Shown: in pieces, positions 9,698 to 19,027 of the stretch
Position numbering within the stretch: position 1 is the first letter of the stretch
How the letters are laid out: each line of letters starts with the position of its first letter
Origin: G963422275 sp963422275
Lineage (GTDB): Bacteria > Pseudomonadota > Alphaproteobacteria > Rhodobacterales > Rhodobacteraceae
Assembly: GCA_963422275.1 (NCBI GenBank)
Contig: OY729418.1
Coordinates: 1,612,001 to 1,676,000, forward strand
DNA: 64,000 bases
Direction of reading: 5' to 3'
Position numbers and translations under genes: made by a program
Notes under the pieces: generated by a model
What the model was told of the DNA's origin: nothing
Seen by the model: the letters and a program-made list of their open reading frames with translations, nothing else
Database searches by the model: none

Positions 9698-10269
9698 CTT
9701 GCGGCGGCGTGATAATCCGGATTCGGACGCATGTCGGTGGCAGACGCAATCCGGTTGGACATGTTGAAGAAGGCGGCAACGGAAGCAATGTCCCAAATTT
9801 CGTGATCTGAGAAACCGCGGTCGCGAAGGGCGTCCCTGTCCGCCTCATCTATTGTGTGACTTGCTTCCGTGATCTTGGCCGCGAAATCCAGCATTGCGCG
9901 CTGGCGGGCAGTCAAGTCGCAGACCCGGTAGTTCATCACCAGCATTTCACCGAACTCGGGACTGCCCGACAGCTCGCGAACGGCGGCACCATGAGCGACC
10001 AGGCAGTAATAGCATCTGTTGATCGAGGAAACGACGACGGCAATCATTTCACGCTCGAGTTTCGACAGACCGCTATCGGCAAGCATGAGATTGTTATACA
10101 TCGCCGTGAACGCGTTCAGCTTCTCAACGTCGAACGCGTAAGCCCTCAGAACATTTGGCACCAGGCCGAGCTTTTCCGCGCAGATATCGAAATACCTTTT
10201 CGTGTCTTCGGGAAGGGGGTCTGCCGGAGGCAGGTACAGCGCGGTGGGCAATTCAGATTTTTTTGGCAT
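9694..10269 (-). CDS. Peroxidase-related (CMD/AhpD-like) protein
   Basis: A 191-residue member of the carboxymuconolactone-decarboxylase/AhpD superfamily, uncharacterised peroxidase-related branch. The redox motif NRCYYCLVAHGAAVR (CxxC plus a His three residues on) lies near residues 85-95, preceded by GLSKLEREMIAVVVSS. AhpD-type proteins use this CxxC pair in thiol peroxidase activity; the substrate here is not known. The stop overlaps the OmpA-like gene's start (ATGA). It may begin a two-gene unit; hemW ends about 110 bases upstream on the same strand. Confidence 0.88.
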   Translation of the reverse strand: MPKKSELPTALYLPPADPLPEDTKRYFDICAEKLGLVPNVLRAYAFDVEKLNAFTAMYNNLMLADSGLSKLEREMIAVVVSSINRCYYCLVAHGAAVRELSGSPEFGEMLVMNYRVCDLTARQRAMLDFAAKITEASHTIDEADRDALRDRGFSDHEIWDIASVAAFFNMSNRIASATDMRPNPDYHAAAR

Positions 10270-10381
10270 TCGTTAATCCTCTGGTTGCCCAATCTAGCGG
10301 GGTTGACGTCATAATCCCGATTTTTACCCAAAATTCCAGTTATCGAGAATTTTCGCCGTGCAATGCAGCGAATACCGGAAC

Positions 10382-11578
10382 TCAAGACTCGTTGGCGAAC
10401 GCATGGGCTTTCCGAACCTTCGGAATCAGATCGACAACTATTGCGTCGAGAACTGGTCGACCTCTCTTGGATATGCGAAGGCGATCACCGTTGAGCGTTA
10501 TCATTCCCTCGTTCTCGAAGTCTCGGACCTTGTGCATGTCAATGTCGGCAGCGCCAAGCGAGTCGTAGCGAGCGATACTTGCGCCGTCGGCCAGACGAAG
10601 CGACATCATGAGATATTCGGCCGCCTGCTCGTCGGGACCCAGCACGTCTCGCTTTCGTTCTCCCGTTCCGCTCGCCGATATGGAGGCAAGCCACTCCGTC
10701 GGAGAGAGGTGGGTTTCGGTGGCGAAGCGCCGACCGTCAATCGTGAGGCGTCCATGGGCGCCAGGTCCGACACCGAGATAATCTTCGCAACGCCAGTAGA
10801 GCAGGTTGTGACGGCCTTCCGCGCCGGGCACCGAGAAATTCGACACTTCATACGGAATGAATCCAGAGTTCTTGCACAGGTTCATCGCGGACTCGTACAT
10901 GGCAGCCGCAAGCTCCTCGTTTGGCAGTCCCTTGAGTCGCCCGGCATTGAAGCGTTCTCCGAAGGCGGTGCCGCTTTCTATCGTCAGCTGATACAGCGAA
11001 ATGTGTTCCGTCCCCCAATCCAGCGCCTCAGCCAGTTCGGACTCCCATTTCTCAAGGCTTTGGTTCTGCCTTCCGTAAATGAGATCGATGCTCACCCGGT
11101 CGAAGCAATTCTTAGCCAACTTGAATGCACCGCGAGCTTCTGATGCAGTGTGGAGGCGCCCGAGCAATTTCAAGTCGTTGTCCCGCAGGGACTGGATCCC
11201 GATGGAGACGCGATTAACGCCCGCGCTCCTGAATCGCTCAAACTTGGAAGCCTCAGACGAGGACGGGTTCGCTTCAGCGGTTATCTCGGCGTCAGGTGCC
11301 ATCTGCCATAGGTCGGCGATTTCCCGAAGCACGGCTGAAACCGTGTCTGGGTCCATCGTGCTGGGCGTTCCGCCGCCGAAATACACAGAGGAAACCTTTC
11401 GGTTCGGAAGTTCAGCCGCCGAATGTCGAAGTTGGCGGATGTATGCACCTTTCCATTCGGTCTGGTTGATCGAACTGGACACATAAGCATTGAAATCGCA
11501 ATAAGGGCACCGCGCCTCGCAGAACGGCCAGTGGACGTAGATGCCGAACCGGCGAGAATTCCATTCTTCACGTCTCAA
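10382..11578 (-). CDS. hemW: Heme chaperone HemW (radical SAM, HemN-like)
   Basis: A 398-residue radical-SAM protein. The 4Fe-4S motif is C20-EAR-C24-PY-C27, followed by the SAM-binding GGGTPS and the HemW features YIHWPFC-like start (YVHWPFCEARCPYC) and GVNRVSIGIQSL. HemW lacks the extra Cys of true coproporphyrinogen oxidase HemN (CxxxCxxC rather than CxxxCxxCxC), as here, and is thought to insert heme into respiratory proteins. The start overlaps rdgB by 11 bases, so rph-rdgB-hemW is one operon, a conserved alphaproteobacterial order. Confidence 0.95.
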   Translation of the reverse strand: MRREEWNSRRFGIYVHWPFCEARCPYCDFNAYVSSSINQTEWKGAYIRQLRHSAAELPNRKVSSVYFGGGTPSTMDPDTVSAVLREIADLWQMAPDAEITAEANPSSSEASKFERFRSAGVNRVSIGIQSLRDNDLKLLGRLHTASEARGAFKLAKNCFDRVSIDLIYGRQNQSLEKWESELAEALDWGTEHISLYQLTIESGTAFGERFNAGRLKGLPNEELAAAMYESAMNLCKNSGFIPYEVSNFSVPGAEGRHNLLYWRCEDYLGVGPGAHGRLTIDGRRFATETHLSPTEWLASISASGTGERKRDVLGPDEQAAEYLMMSLRLADGASIARYDSLGAADIDMHKVRDFENEGMITLNGDRLRISKRGRPVLDAIVVDLIPKVRKAHAFANES

Positions 11579-12179
11579 GGCACTCAGCTCTCAACTTCCT
11601 CATGGCGACGGCCCGATGGCTGATCTTGTTCTTTTCCGCGGGCTCCATTTCGCCAAAGGTCTGGGTGCAGCCGTCCGGGAGAAACACCGGATCAAATCCA
11701 AATCCGAGGCGACCGCGCATGGGCCAGACAATTCGACCATCGACCGAGCCTTCGAAAACGGCATTGTGCCCGTCCGGCCATGCGACGCAAATCGCGGCGC
11801 AGAATCTTGCCGTTCTGGGTTTGCTTGCCTGAATATCCTCCAAGCGGCTCCACACCATTGTCATTGCCTTGACGAAGTCTCTGCCTTCGGGTGTTTTCGC
11901 CCAATCAGCGGTTTGAACGCCAGGCTCGCCGTCCAGGGCATCCACGACGACCCCGCTGTCGTCCGAGATGGCGGGCAAGCCCATGGCGTCGGACGCGAAC
12001 TTGGCCTTGATGCGGGCGTTTTCGGCGAATGTGCTGCCGGTTTCTTCAGGTTCATCCAGTCCGCAGCTGCCGGCGGTCAAGATGGAGAATCCCCTAGGAG
12101 CAAGCAGTGCCTTGAATTCCTTGATCTTGCCCTCGTTATGGGTTGAAAGAACGATTCTCTTTTCGGTCAGTTTGCGCAA
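11568..12179 (-). CDS. rdgB: dITP/XTP pyrophosphatase (Ham1 family)
   Basis: Hydrolyses non-canonical purine nucleoside triphosphates (dITP, XTP) to monophosphates, keeping them out of nucleic acids. The 203-residue protein shows the family motifs STHNEGKIKEF near residue 12, AISDDSGVVVDALDGEPGV near 70-88 and GFGFDPVFLPDG near 160. It follows rph with no gap and overlaps hemW, so translation is coupled through the operon. Normal length; intact. Confidence 0.96.
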   Translation of the reverse strand: MRKLTEKRIVLSTHNEGKIKEFKALLAPRGFSILTAGSCGLDEPEETGSTFAENARIKAKFASDAMGLPAISDDSGVVVDALDGEPGVQTADWAKTPEGRDFVKAMTMVWSRLEDIQASKPRTARFCAAICVAWPDGHNAVFEGSVDGRIVWPMRGRLGFGFDPVFLPDGCTQTFGEMEPAEKNKISHRAVAMRKLRAECLET

Positions 12180-12896
12180 TTAACTGCCGACCGCGGATTT
12201 CTGTGCAGCGACGAGCTGCTTGATCCCGGCTGTGGCAAGATCGAGCAGTTGGTCCAGCGTGTTTCGAGCGAATGGCTTCTCCTCCGCCGAGCATTGCACC
12301 TCGATCAACTTGCCTTTTCCGGTCATCACGAAATTGGCGTCGGTGCTTGCTTCGAAATCCTCAGCGTAGTCCAGATCGAGAACAGCGCGCCCGCCATACA
12401 TGCCGCAGGACACGGCCGCCACCTGGTCGATCATCGGATCGGATTTGATTTCTCTCGCATCGAGAAGGCGGTTGACGGCAAGGCGCAAGGCAACCCAGCC
12501 GCCGGTGACCGCGGCGCACCGAGTGCCCCCGTCCGCGTTGATCACGTCGCAATCCACCGTGATCTGCCTTTCGCCAAGCACCACGCTGTCAATTCCCGCG
12601 CGTAACGATCTTCCAATCAGACGCTGAATTTCGAAGGTTCTACCGGTTGGCCGTCCAGCATGGCTCTCGCGACGATTCCTCGTGGATGTCGCGCGCGGAA
12701 GCATGGCATATTCAGCTGTCACCCAGCCGAGTCCGGTGTTCCGCCGGAATATCGGAACGCGCGGCTCCACCGACGCGGCGCAGATCACCTTGGTGTTTCC
12801 GCAGGAGATTAGGCAGGACCCTTCTGGATTGTCCAAGATTCCGGTCTCGATGGAAACAGGCCTGAGTTCACTGACAAGACGTCCAGACGGTCGCAT
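12180..12896 (-). CDS. rph: Ribonuclease PH
   Basis: Phosphorolytic 3'-5' exoribonuclease that trims tRNA 3' ends. The 238-residue protein has the canonical start (MRPSGR...RPVSIETG), then GSCLISCGNTKVICAASVE, GWVTAEYAMLPRATSTRNRRE near 70-80 and the phosphate-binding ITVDCDVINADGGTRCAAVTGG near 115-135. First gene of rph-rdgB-hemW. In Alphaproteobacteria rph is usually divergent from hrcA-grpE; here hrcA lies 10.5 kb away because of insertions. Confidence 0.96.
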   Translation of the reverse strand: MRPSGRLVSELRPVSIETGILDNPEGSCLISCGNTKVICAASVEPRVPIFRRNTGLGWVTAEYAMLPRATSTRNRRESHAGRPTGRTFEIQRLIGRSLRAGIDSVVLGERQITVDCDVINADGGTRCAAVTGGWVALRLAVNRLLDAREIKSDPMIDQVAAVSCGMYGGRAVLDLDYAEDFEASTDANFVMTGKGKLIEVQCSAEEKPFARNTLDQLLDLATAGIKQLVAAQKSAVGS

Positions 12897-13162
12897 GATC
12901 GGTTCCTTTTCGCATTTTGGCAGTTCATATACGCCAAGTATGCCAGTTCTTTCGAGTGGGCAAAGATTATTTTTGCGATTTGCCAGCCTACCCGATGCCC
13001 GCCCAACTGCTGGTCGCTGCGCGGTGCCGCTTCGTCTTGTCGAGCATGGAATTTCGGGAAGAATCTTCTCTAGAAGCGATTATGCAATCGTGTCTGTTCC
13101 CCGCGTCCCGCGGACTCGTGGTTTCAGAGCGCAGTGGATGAAAACACCCGATATTTTAGGCT

Positions 13163-13191
13163 AGGGAACCTCTGATTTGGAGGTTTTTTTT
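13163..13191 (+). terminator. Inward-facing hairpin plus T run in the IS5 left end
   Basis: AACCTC and GAGGTT pair around TGATTTG and are followed by a run of T on the plus strand, the form of an intrinsic terminator facing into the element. It would stop transcription entering the left end from outside. The same structure is present at 15172, 30009 and 42894, and is degraded at 44103. Confidence 0.55.
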
Positions 13192-14376
13192 GGGGTTTGC
13201 TGCGGATTTTGCCCTTCCCGGCTGCACCGGTCATTTTTCGGCGGGCCGGAAGCCGCAAATGCGCGCTTTCGGGGCGAAACCGCCGCCGGTTCAGCCCCCG
13301 CAGGGCCGATCCGACAAATTCCGGACACGCTTCTCCCCTGTCAAGACAGGTGCGGCCGGGCAATCATCAGGTTCGAGAAGTCCAAAAGCAGCGCAAGCCG
13401 CTGCACGTTCTTGTCCAAACCCCGATACCGAACCATGTCGTAGCCGAACACCCGCTTGATGATCCGGAACGGATGCTCCACCCGGGCCTTCGCCTTCTCC
13501 GCCCTGGCCGCGGCGCTGCCCGGCGCCAGCGTCCGGCGCTGGCTCGGAGGCATGGCAATCTGCCACGACACCTCGCGATGCGCGTGCTCCGCCCGCTTGC
13601 CGATCCCGCGGTATCCGGAGTCACCCCGGACTTGCTCCTCCTCGCCGTGCAGAAGCCGATCCGAAGGCGTCAGGTCGTGAACGTTGGCGGCCGTTCCCTC
13701 CAGATGGTGCACCAGACCCCGGGTGTCGGTGCCGATGTGCAGCTTCATCCCGAAATGCCACTGGTTCCCCTTCTTCGTCTGGTGCATCTCCGGATCGCGG
13801 GCGTTGCTCTCGTTCTTGGTCGACGATGGCGCCGAAATGATGGTGGCGTCAACGATGGTGCCCTTCTTCAGCAAAACCCCCCGCTCGGCCAAGTGATCCC
13901 CGATCTCCCGAACAGCTGCTGCGCCAGTCCGTGGTTCTCCAGCCGATGGCGGAAGTTGAGGATCGTCGTCTCGTCCGGAACCTTCTCAAGACTCACCCCG
14001 GCAAAGCGCCGGATGCTCTCCGCCTCGCAAGCCGGTCCTCCATCAACGGGTCGCTCAGGTTGTAAAACAGCTGGACGCAGTGCACGCGCAGCATCACCGA
14101 CAGCGGATACGGCTGTCGCCCCTTGCGGCCGCCCTTCGGATACACTGGCGCAATGCGGGCCTCCAGGCGCTCCCAGGGGATCAGGCTGTCCATCCGCTCC
14201 AGAAAGATCTCGCGGCGCGTCTTGCGCTTCTTGCGATCGTATTCGAGGCTGGCAAAGGTCAGTTGCTGAAGGCGTTGCATGTCAGGATCCCCCCAAAAAA
14301 GGCGTGGCGCAAAATAACAGGCGCGCACCGGATGCGCAATGCAACGCCCAAAACCGGGCTATATTCAGAGGTTCCC
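13164..14376 (-). mobile_element. IS5-family element, copy A1 (both ends present)
   Basis: About 1.2 kb bounded by inverted repeats GGGAACCTCTGATTTGG (left) and, inverted, GGGAACCTCTGAATATAGC (right), flanked by CTA and TAG so the target reads CTAG. The transposase is on the minus strand. The same element recurs, whole or partial, at 15172, 19819, 20850, 21745, 30009, 36234, 37296, 42894, 44103 and 57321. The left end also forms a hairpin with a T run (see terminator). Confidence 0.9.
13341..14280 (-). pseudogene. IS5-family transposase, frameshifted (copy A1)
   Basis: The N-terminal part starts at MQRLQQLTFASLEYDRKKRK (14280) and runs through LSVMLRVHCVQLFYNLSDPLMED. A one-base loss (CTTTGCGAG to CTTGCGAG) then diverts the frame to a stop. 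A second one-base loss (GGGGAGATC to GGGAGATC near 13903) precedes the C-terminal part, which holds the DDE residues: IVDATIISAPSS, RGDSGYRG and VEHPFRIIKRVFGYD. As read it cannot make one full transposase. The first deletion is shared by other copies in the window. Confidence 0.85.
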
Positions 14377-14425
14377 TAGGAGGCGAACGTTGCGGATCCC
14401 CGCTCCAGCTTGACTTCAGCAACTA

Positions 14426-15104
14426 GGTCGTGTACTCATAAAGGGAAAAGGGATTTTCTTTTCGGCTCTGATGTGATTCAAGCTTCCAAACAGCGGGAGA
14501 TTGAGGATGCAGGGACGGCACGATCTGACGGATGCGGAATGGGCGATCGTCTCGCCGTTGCCGCCTGACAAGCCGCGGGGCGTTCCGCGGGTGGACGACC
14601 GGCGGGCGATCAGCGGGATCTTTCACATCCTGCGCACCGGCACGCCGCGGGCGGAAAAAAGGGGGTCCGGACCACGCCATCGGACGCTCGCGAGGCGGGC
14701 TGAGCAGCAAAATCCACGTCGTCGCCGACGGCCGCGGCCTGCCGCGCCGCTTCGTGCTCACCCCGGGCCAAGCCTCCGACAAGGTTGCCGTGCCGGCCCT
14801 CCTTGACGGCCTTGAGCCGGCCCGGGACACCGTCGCCGACCGCGGCTGTGACGCCCGCAGCATCCTCAAACGCATTGCCGACCATGGCTCTTGCCCCCAC
14901 ATCCCGACCCAACGGGATCGCCGGGAGCAGCGCTCCGCATCCCATCACCTCTACCGCCAACGCAACCTCGTGGAACGTTTCTTCAACAAGCTCAAACACT
15001 TCCGAGGCATCGCGACCCGCCATCACAAGCTCGCAAGAAACTTCCTCGCCACAATCGCCCTTGCCTGCATCCGCATCTGGATCAAAATCAATGAGTACAC
15101 GACC
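14426..15104 (+). mobile_element. IS427-type (IS5 family) element, internally deleted copy
   Basis: Perfect terminal repeats GGTCGTGTACTCAT at both ends, flanked by CTA/TAG so the target is again CTAG. A second copy at 35383-36231 is 170 bases longer; the missing segment here lies between the codons for HILRTGTP and PRAEKRG. It lies 50 bases right of IS5 copy A1. Confidence 0.88.
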
Positions 15105-15107
15105 TAG
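14507..15107 (+). pseudogene. IS427-type transposase, deleted and frameshifted
   Basis: The N-terminus MQGRHDLTDAEWAIVSPLPP is in one frame. The rest, from KKGGPDHAIGRSRGGLSSKIH through PRRFVLTPGQASDK and HLYRQRNLVERFFNKLKHFRG to the end, is in the next. Between them the catalytic segment corresponding to LLDASVVCAHQHAAG in the 35-kb copy is deleted, so the first DDE aspartate is gone. The stop codon TAG is provided by the flanking CTAG target rather than by the element itself. Confidence 0.85.
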
Positions 15108-15204
15108 ACCCGATGATCCACCGAGAATCGCATGCATTACATTGTTCTCTTCGTCGGGCTGCGCCACACTAGGGAACCTCTGATTCGGAGGTTTTTTTTG
15201 GTTT

Positions 15205-15911
15205 GGCTCAATTTGCAATTCGTGGGCATGGCTGATGGATCGGTTTCGGGACTGGGTTTCCAACATCGATGAACTGACGGCAGCGCAGCGGCGGGAGGCA
15301 GCGGCGGCACGGTGTTGCGGGTCAAGTCGCGCGGTCTGTGTCGCTATCGCTGCAAGTCCTGCGGTCGGACTTTCGGTCCCCTCACCAGCACGGCGTTCCG
15401 CTGGCGTCACCGCTTCCTGGCGGCGGTTCGGCAGTCGCCGGACCGTCTCGCCGGGATCGTCGAGGCCGACGAGACCTTCGCGCTCGAAAGCCGCAAGGGC
15501 GAGCAGGTGCCGATCCTAGTTGCCGCCGATCGTGGTGGTGGGACCCTCAGCCGCACCCTGCCGAAGCTCGATGCGGACAGCGTGAAGCGGGCGCTGGCGC
15601 CGGTGATCGCCCCGGACGCCCTGCTCGTCTCCGACGCCGGCCATTGCCATCGCCGCGGCGTTCGGCATCCTCGCAAGAGCGTCACCCGCTCTGCCGGCGA
15701 GCGGGTGCGCGGGGCCGTGCACATCCAGACAGCCACCAGCCGCCACAGCCAGATCAAGGGCTTCCTGCGGCGTTCCCGCGGCATCGCCACCAAGTGTCTC
15801 GACAGCTATTTGAGGTGGTTCCATCTCGTCGTCCTCGGCAGGCATCCATCGCCAAGAGCCTGCCTCGCGGCGGCCAGCGTCAGGACATGCCTGCGATTCG
15901 CGAATTGAGCC
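15205..15911 (+). mobile_element. IS1595-family element with 8-bp target duplication
   Basis: Terminal repeats GGCTCAATTTGCAATTCG (left) and, inverted, GGCTCAATTCGCGAATCG (right) are flanked by the exact 8-base direct repeat TTTGGTTT at 15197-15204 and 15912-15919. The 8-base duplication is characteristic of the IS1595 family. It inserted into the T-rich left end of IS5 copy A2. A related copy ends at 58957. Confidence 0.9.
15235..15908 (+). pseudogene. IS1595-family transposase, degraded
   Basis: Readable pieces are the zinc-ribbon remnant SRGLCRYRCKSCGRTFGPL, ADETFALESRKGEQVPILVAADRGGGTLSRTLPKLDADSVKRALAPVIAPDALLVSDA, and in other frames GERVRGAVHIQTATSRHSQIKGFL and YLRWFHLVVLG. Compared with the 58-kb copy it lacks about 22 residues after ESRKGE and has a frameshift after LLVSDAGHCH. 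It is non-functional as read. Confidence 0.8.
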
Positions 15912-16745
15912 TTTGGTTTTGGCTGCTGGAGTTGCTCTTCCCGGCTGCGTCGGCCGGTTTTCTGCGGGCCGGAAGCCCCAAATGCGCGTTTTCGGGGCTG
16001 AACCGCCGCCGTCTCCGCCTAGGCTACCGCGCTGCCAGCCGCTAGCGTCCGGCGCATGCCCGGGTTCATGGCAATTTGCCGCGACACCTCGCAATGCGCG
16101 TGCTCCGCACGCTTCCCGATCCCGCGATGTCCGGAGTCGGTACGAACCTGTTTCTCTTCGCCGTGCAGAAGCCGGTCCGAAGGCGTCAGGTTGCAACGTT
16201 GGCGGCCGTGCCATCCAGATGGCGCGCCAGACCCCGGGGACCGGTGCCGATGTGCAGCTTCATCTCGAAATGCCGCTGGTTCCCCTTCCTCGTCCGGTAC
16301 ATCTCCGGGTCGCGGGCGTTGCTCTCGTTCCCGGTCGACGACAGTGCCGAGACGATGGTGGCGTCAACGATGCTGCCCTCCTTCAACAGAACCCTCCGTT
16401 CGGCTAGGTGATCCCCGATCTCCCTAACGGCAGGTGTGCCAGTCCCGCGGCGCTCCAGCCGGCGGCGGAAGTCGGGATCGTCGTCTCGTCCGGCACCTTC
16501 TCCGGACTCGCCCCGGCAAGGTGCCGGACGCTCTCGGTCTCGCAAGCATGTCCTCCATCGCCGGGTCGCACGGATTGCAGAACGGCTGCACGCAATGCAC
16601 GCGCAGCATCGCCGTCAGCGGATGCGGCTGTCACCCTTGCCGCCGCCCTTGGGACAGACCGGCGCAATGTGGACTTCCAGGCGTGCCCCGGGGATCGGGC
16701 CGTCCATCCGCTCCGGAAAGATCTCGCGACGCGTCTTGCGTTTCC

Positions 16746-17264
16746 AGCGCACCCGCCAGATCGAGATGGGTTGTCCAGAGCCATCACGGATTGATCCCAC
16801 CGAGTTCGTTTTAGCTGTCCTTGCTCCGAAACGTCTGCGCCTTGGCATCCCAAGGCGCGACTACATGGCACTCATGGGCATTGCACCACTGATGCCTTCA
16901 CTCGTATCGCAGCCGCGACCAGGTATCAGCGTCAATTCGAAGATGCTGTCGTCGACCGTGGCCTGGATTGGACGGAACCCGCTTCTCCGTTTGAAGACAA
17001 CACCATCAACAATAATGTGAAGACTGCAGCCACCCGGCCCACACCAAGCATAGCACATATTGATGTCGTGGAATTCGTTGCAGGCACCATTGCCGCACAC
17101 CCATCCGGTGTCAGCGTGATCTCGCGGGCCGCGTCTTCAGACAAAGGTGTATCGGATCACCATCTGCACTACGGAACCCAGCTTGTCCTTCATTGCATGT
17201 TTTCAGGACATGCAGTGATTTGCCACGCGTGGCTACGCCTGTCTGCGCATTTCAACGAAACTGC
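16746..17264. other. About 500 bp flanking region with a possible broken gene
   Basis: On the minus strand one frame reads LTPDGCAAMVPATN and the adjacent one reads EFHDINMCYAWCGPGGCSLHIIVDG then VVFKRRSGFRPIQATVDDSIFELTL (about 16880-17140). Together they look like one Cys-containing polypeptide broken by a frameshift. I do not recognise the family, and it has no clear start. The rest shows nothing supportable. Confidence 0.3.
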
Positions 17265-17500
17265 TTATGCACTTGGTTCCGGTTTGATCGAGATGCGGCA
17301 GGGGCGAGGTTTGGCGCGCAGCCCGTGATAGACGCCCCGCGCCCAGCCCTTGAAGTTGGAGAACGCGGTGTGGATCCAGGCGAGAACTTCATGGGCCGGT
17401 CTGTCGCCGACGACATGGGGCCGGTGGCGGTTCCGAGGCACCGCGCTGCAGCCGTCTGTCTTGACGATCGCGGGCGCGGCGGTGTTGCGCACAGCGAAGC
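17265..17500 (-). pseudogene. C-terminal fragment of an ISXO2/IS1595-like transposase
   Basis: The minus-strand reading IVKTDGCSAVPRNRHRPHVVGDRPAHEVLAWIHTAFSNFKGWARGVYHGLR matches the DDE-proximal C-terminal region of ISXO2-like transposases (VKTDGWSAY...HVVG...LPWVH..FSNLK.WALGVYHGLR). The upstream half is absent: the fragment abuts the end of IS982 at about 17505, so that insertion or an associated deletion removed it. Confidence 0.7.
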
Positions 17501-17504
17501 TGCC

Positions 17505-18466
17505 GAACCCGAGTTATGGATAAGCTCTGTTTGCTTTTGGCATGCACCGAATGGCGTCTGGCACGACGATTTTGCCGATTTTGACCTTTGGCTGCGCCAG
17601 AATATAGGCAGCCAGACATGACAGGATATGAACGAAGGCATTTGTTGGGGACCGGTGTCGTGTGTGTTCCAATCCCATGCTTGATTTCAGTTTATCGAAC
17701 AGCGTTTCAATGATGAACCGCTTCCGCAACATGATTTTGTCCAGAATGGGCAGAGGAAAGTTTTTCATGTTGCGGCGAATGCCAGTGATCAGGTGCAGGC
17801 CCTGTTGCCGCAAACGCTGGAAAAGCGGCTTCGAAATGCAGCCTTTATCGCCGAACACCTTGCCTTTCAACTCGGCAATCATGGTCTCAAGCGGCTTGCG
17901 GTCGTCGGTGTTTCCAGGCGTGATCTTGACGGCCATGACCTGACCCTTGTCGTTGATGACCAGATGCAGCTTGAACCCGAAAAACCACCCCCTGGCGCTG
18001 CGGCCCCGCTTGGCCAGTCCCTTGAAGACCTTGTTCCGGTTGATCCGTGCGTTGTGGCAGACAGCGAGCTTGGCGCTGTCCACAAAACAGATTCCGGTTT
18101 CCTCACCGCGAAAGCATTGCATCAAGATGCAAAACGGAACCGGCAAGCGCGGCATCAGAGCGACAAACCGTCCGTAGCTCGGCAGGTCTCCAAAGCAGTC
18201 GCGACATTTCCGCTCCACGCCATGGAACCGGAAAGCCTTGAAATGCTTGAAGGGCGAGAGATGAAACAGCACCATGATGAAGAGCCTTTCACTGAGCGAG
18301 AGCTTGCCCGAGCGCGAGCGCTGGCGGCCTGTGCCGATCAGCCGATGCCGCTCCCATTCTTCAAAGGTCTTTGCAAAGTCGTCGAGACAGCAGAACAGTG
18401 CGATGATGGAGGTGCTCATTGAGGGGATCCCATCCGTTGATTTTGATTGCGGATACAGAATCAGGC
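17505..18466 (-). mobile_element. IS982-family insertion sequence
   Basis: About 0.96 kb holding one intact transposase. The ends are imperfect: ACCCGAGTTATGGATAAGC at the left, and the right end read inward is approximately GCCTGATTCTGTATCCGC. It appears to be one of the few undamaged IS copies here. Exact boundaries and target duplication could not be fixed by eye. Confidence 0.75.
17514..18419 (-). CDS. IS982-family transposase, intact
   Basis: A 301-residue DDE transposase with the IS982 layout: N-terminal helical part, then GICFVDSAKLAVCHNARINRNKVFKG (first Asp), GWFFGFKLHLVINDKGQVMAVKITPGNTDDRK (family signature), KVFGDKGCISKPLF (second Asp) and KRFIIETLFDKLKSSMGLEHTRHRSP (Glu). The length is normal and no stops or shifts are seen, so it may still be active. 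Confidence 0.92.
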   Translation of the reverse strand: MSTSIIALFCCLDDFAKTFEEWERHRLIGTGRQRSRSGKLSLSERLFIMVLFHLSPFKHFKAFRFHGVERKCRDCFGDLPSYGRFVALMPRLPVPFCILMQCFRGEETGICFVDSAKLAVCHNARINRNKVFKGLAKRGRSARGWFFGFKLHLVINDKGQVMAVKITPGNTDDRKPLETMIAELKGKVFGDKGCISKPLFQRLRQQGLHLITGIRRNMKNFPLPILDKIMLRKRFIIETLFDKLKSSMGLEHTRHRSPTNAFVHILSCLAAYILAQPKVKIGKIVVPDAIRCMPKANRAYP

Positions 18467-18654
18467 CACGCCCGATTTGGGAACCCCCTCACCCCTCTTG
18501 TCCAGAATTGGGGTTGCCGAGATCCTTGGCGTTGCAGGACCGGATCGTGGCCAGCCGTCCGGCGGCGCGACGTTCAAGACGGCGCACAACGGCTTGATTG
18601 ACATAGCGCCTGGTGCTGTATTTTGCCGCATGAAGCAAAACGCACGCCCCCCCC

Positions 18655-18747
18655 CGGATTACGCACGTTCAAGACCAAGGCGTTCGTCCGTTTCGCCGAC
18701 CGCAAGAGAATCGGCGATTCCGCCTTGTGCGAGGCTGTCCTGCGCTG
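18655..18747 (+). pseudogene. RelE/HigB-like toxin fragment
   Basis: A short plus-strand reading LRTFKTKAFVRFADRKRIGDSALCEAV resembles the N-terminus of a widespread addiction-module toxin family (RTFKTKWFARFA..ERI.D..LC.AV). The frame then loses similarity, and no antitoxin partner is visible, so this is a remnant. Its small size keeps confidence moderate. Confidence 0.5.
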
Positions 18748-19027
18748 GCGGTTGGGGCGATTGTCGGGGCGACCTGCGATGACCGGACCGTGCAAGAGCG
18801 AAACGCGAGACGTCGCCGCCCGGGGCGCGGTGTCGCGACAGTGTTGACAAGCCTCTGGACAGATCCGGCGTCAGGAAATCAATCCAGCGAAAACGGCAGG
18901 TCAGAGCCTGGGAAGTCCCCTTCCGGGATGTTCCCGGAACTTCCCGACGATGAAACCGATCATCGGGCCGGCCCAGGCGGGCGACCGGTGAAATGCGAAT
19001 GCTGCCGGTTGGGTGAACCGGAAAGTG

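Larger units (their letters stand above)
15172..16745 (-). mobile_element. IS5-family element, copy A2, interrupted by IS1595 and truncated
   Basis: The left end GGGAACCTCTGATTCGG is at 15172. The element is broken at 15204 by an IS1595-family insertion, resumes at 15912, and is recognisable to about 16745 (MQ-proximal N-terminal coding region lost). Transposase remains include IVDATIVSALSSTGNESNARDPEM near 16340 and MLRVHCVQPFCNPCDPAMEDM near 16600. The N-terminal piece again carries the CTTGCGAG deletion. The right terminal repeat is missing. Confidence 0.75.
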
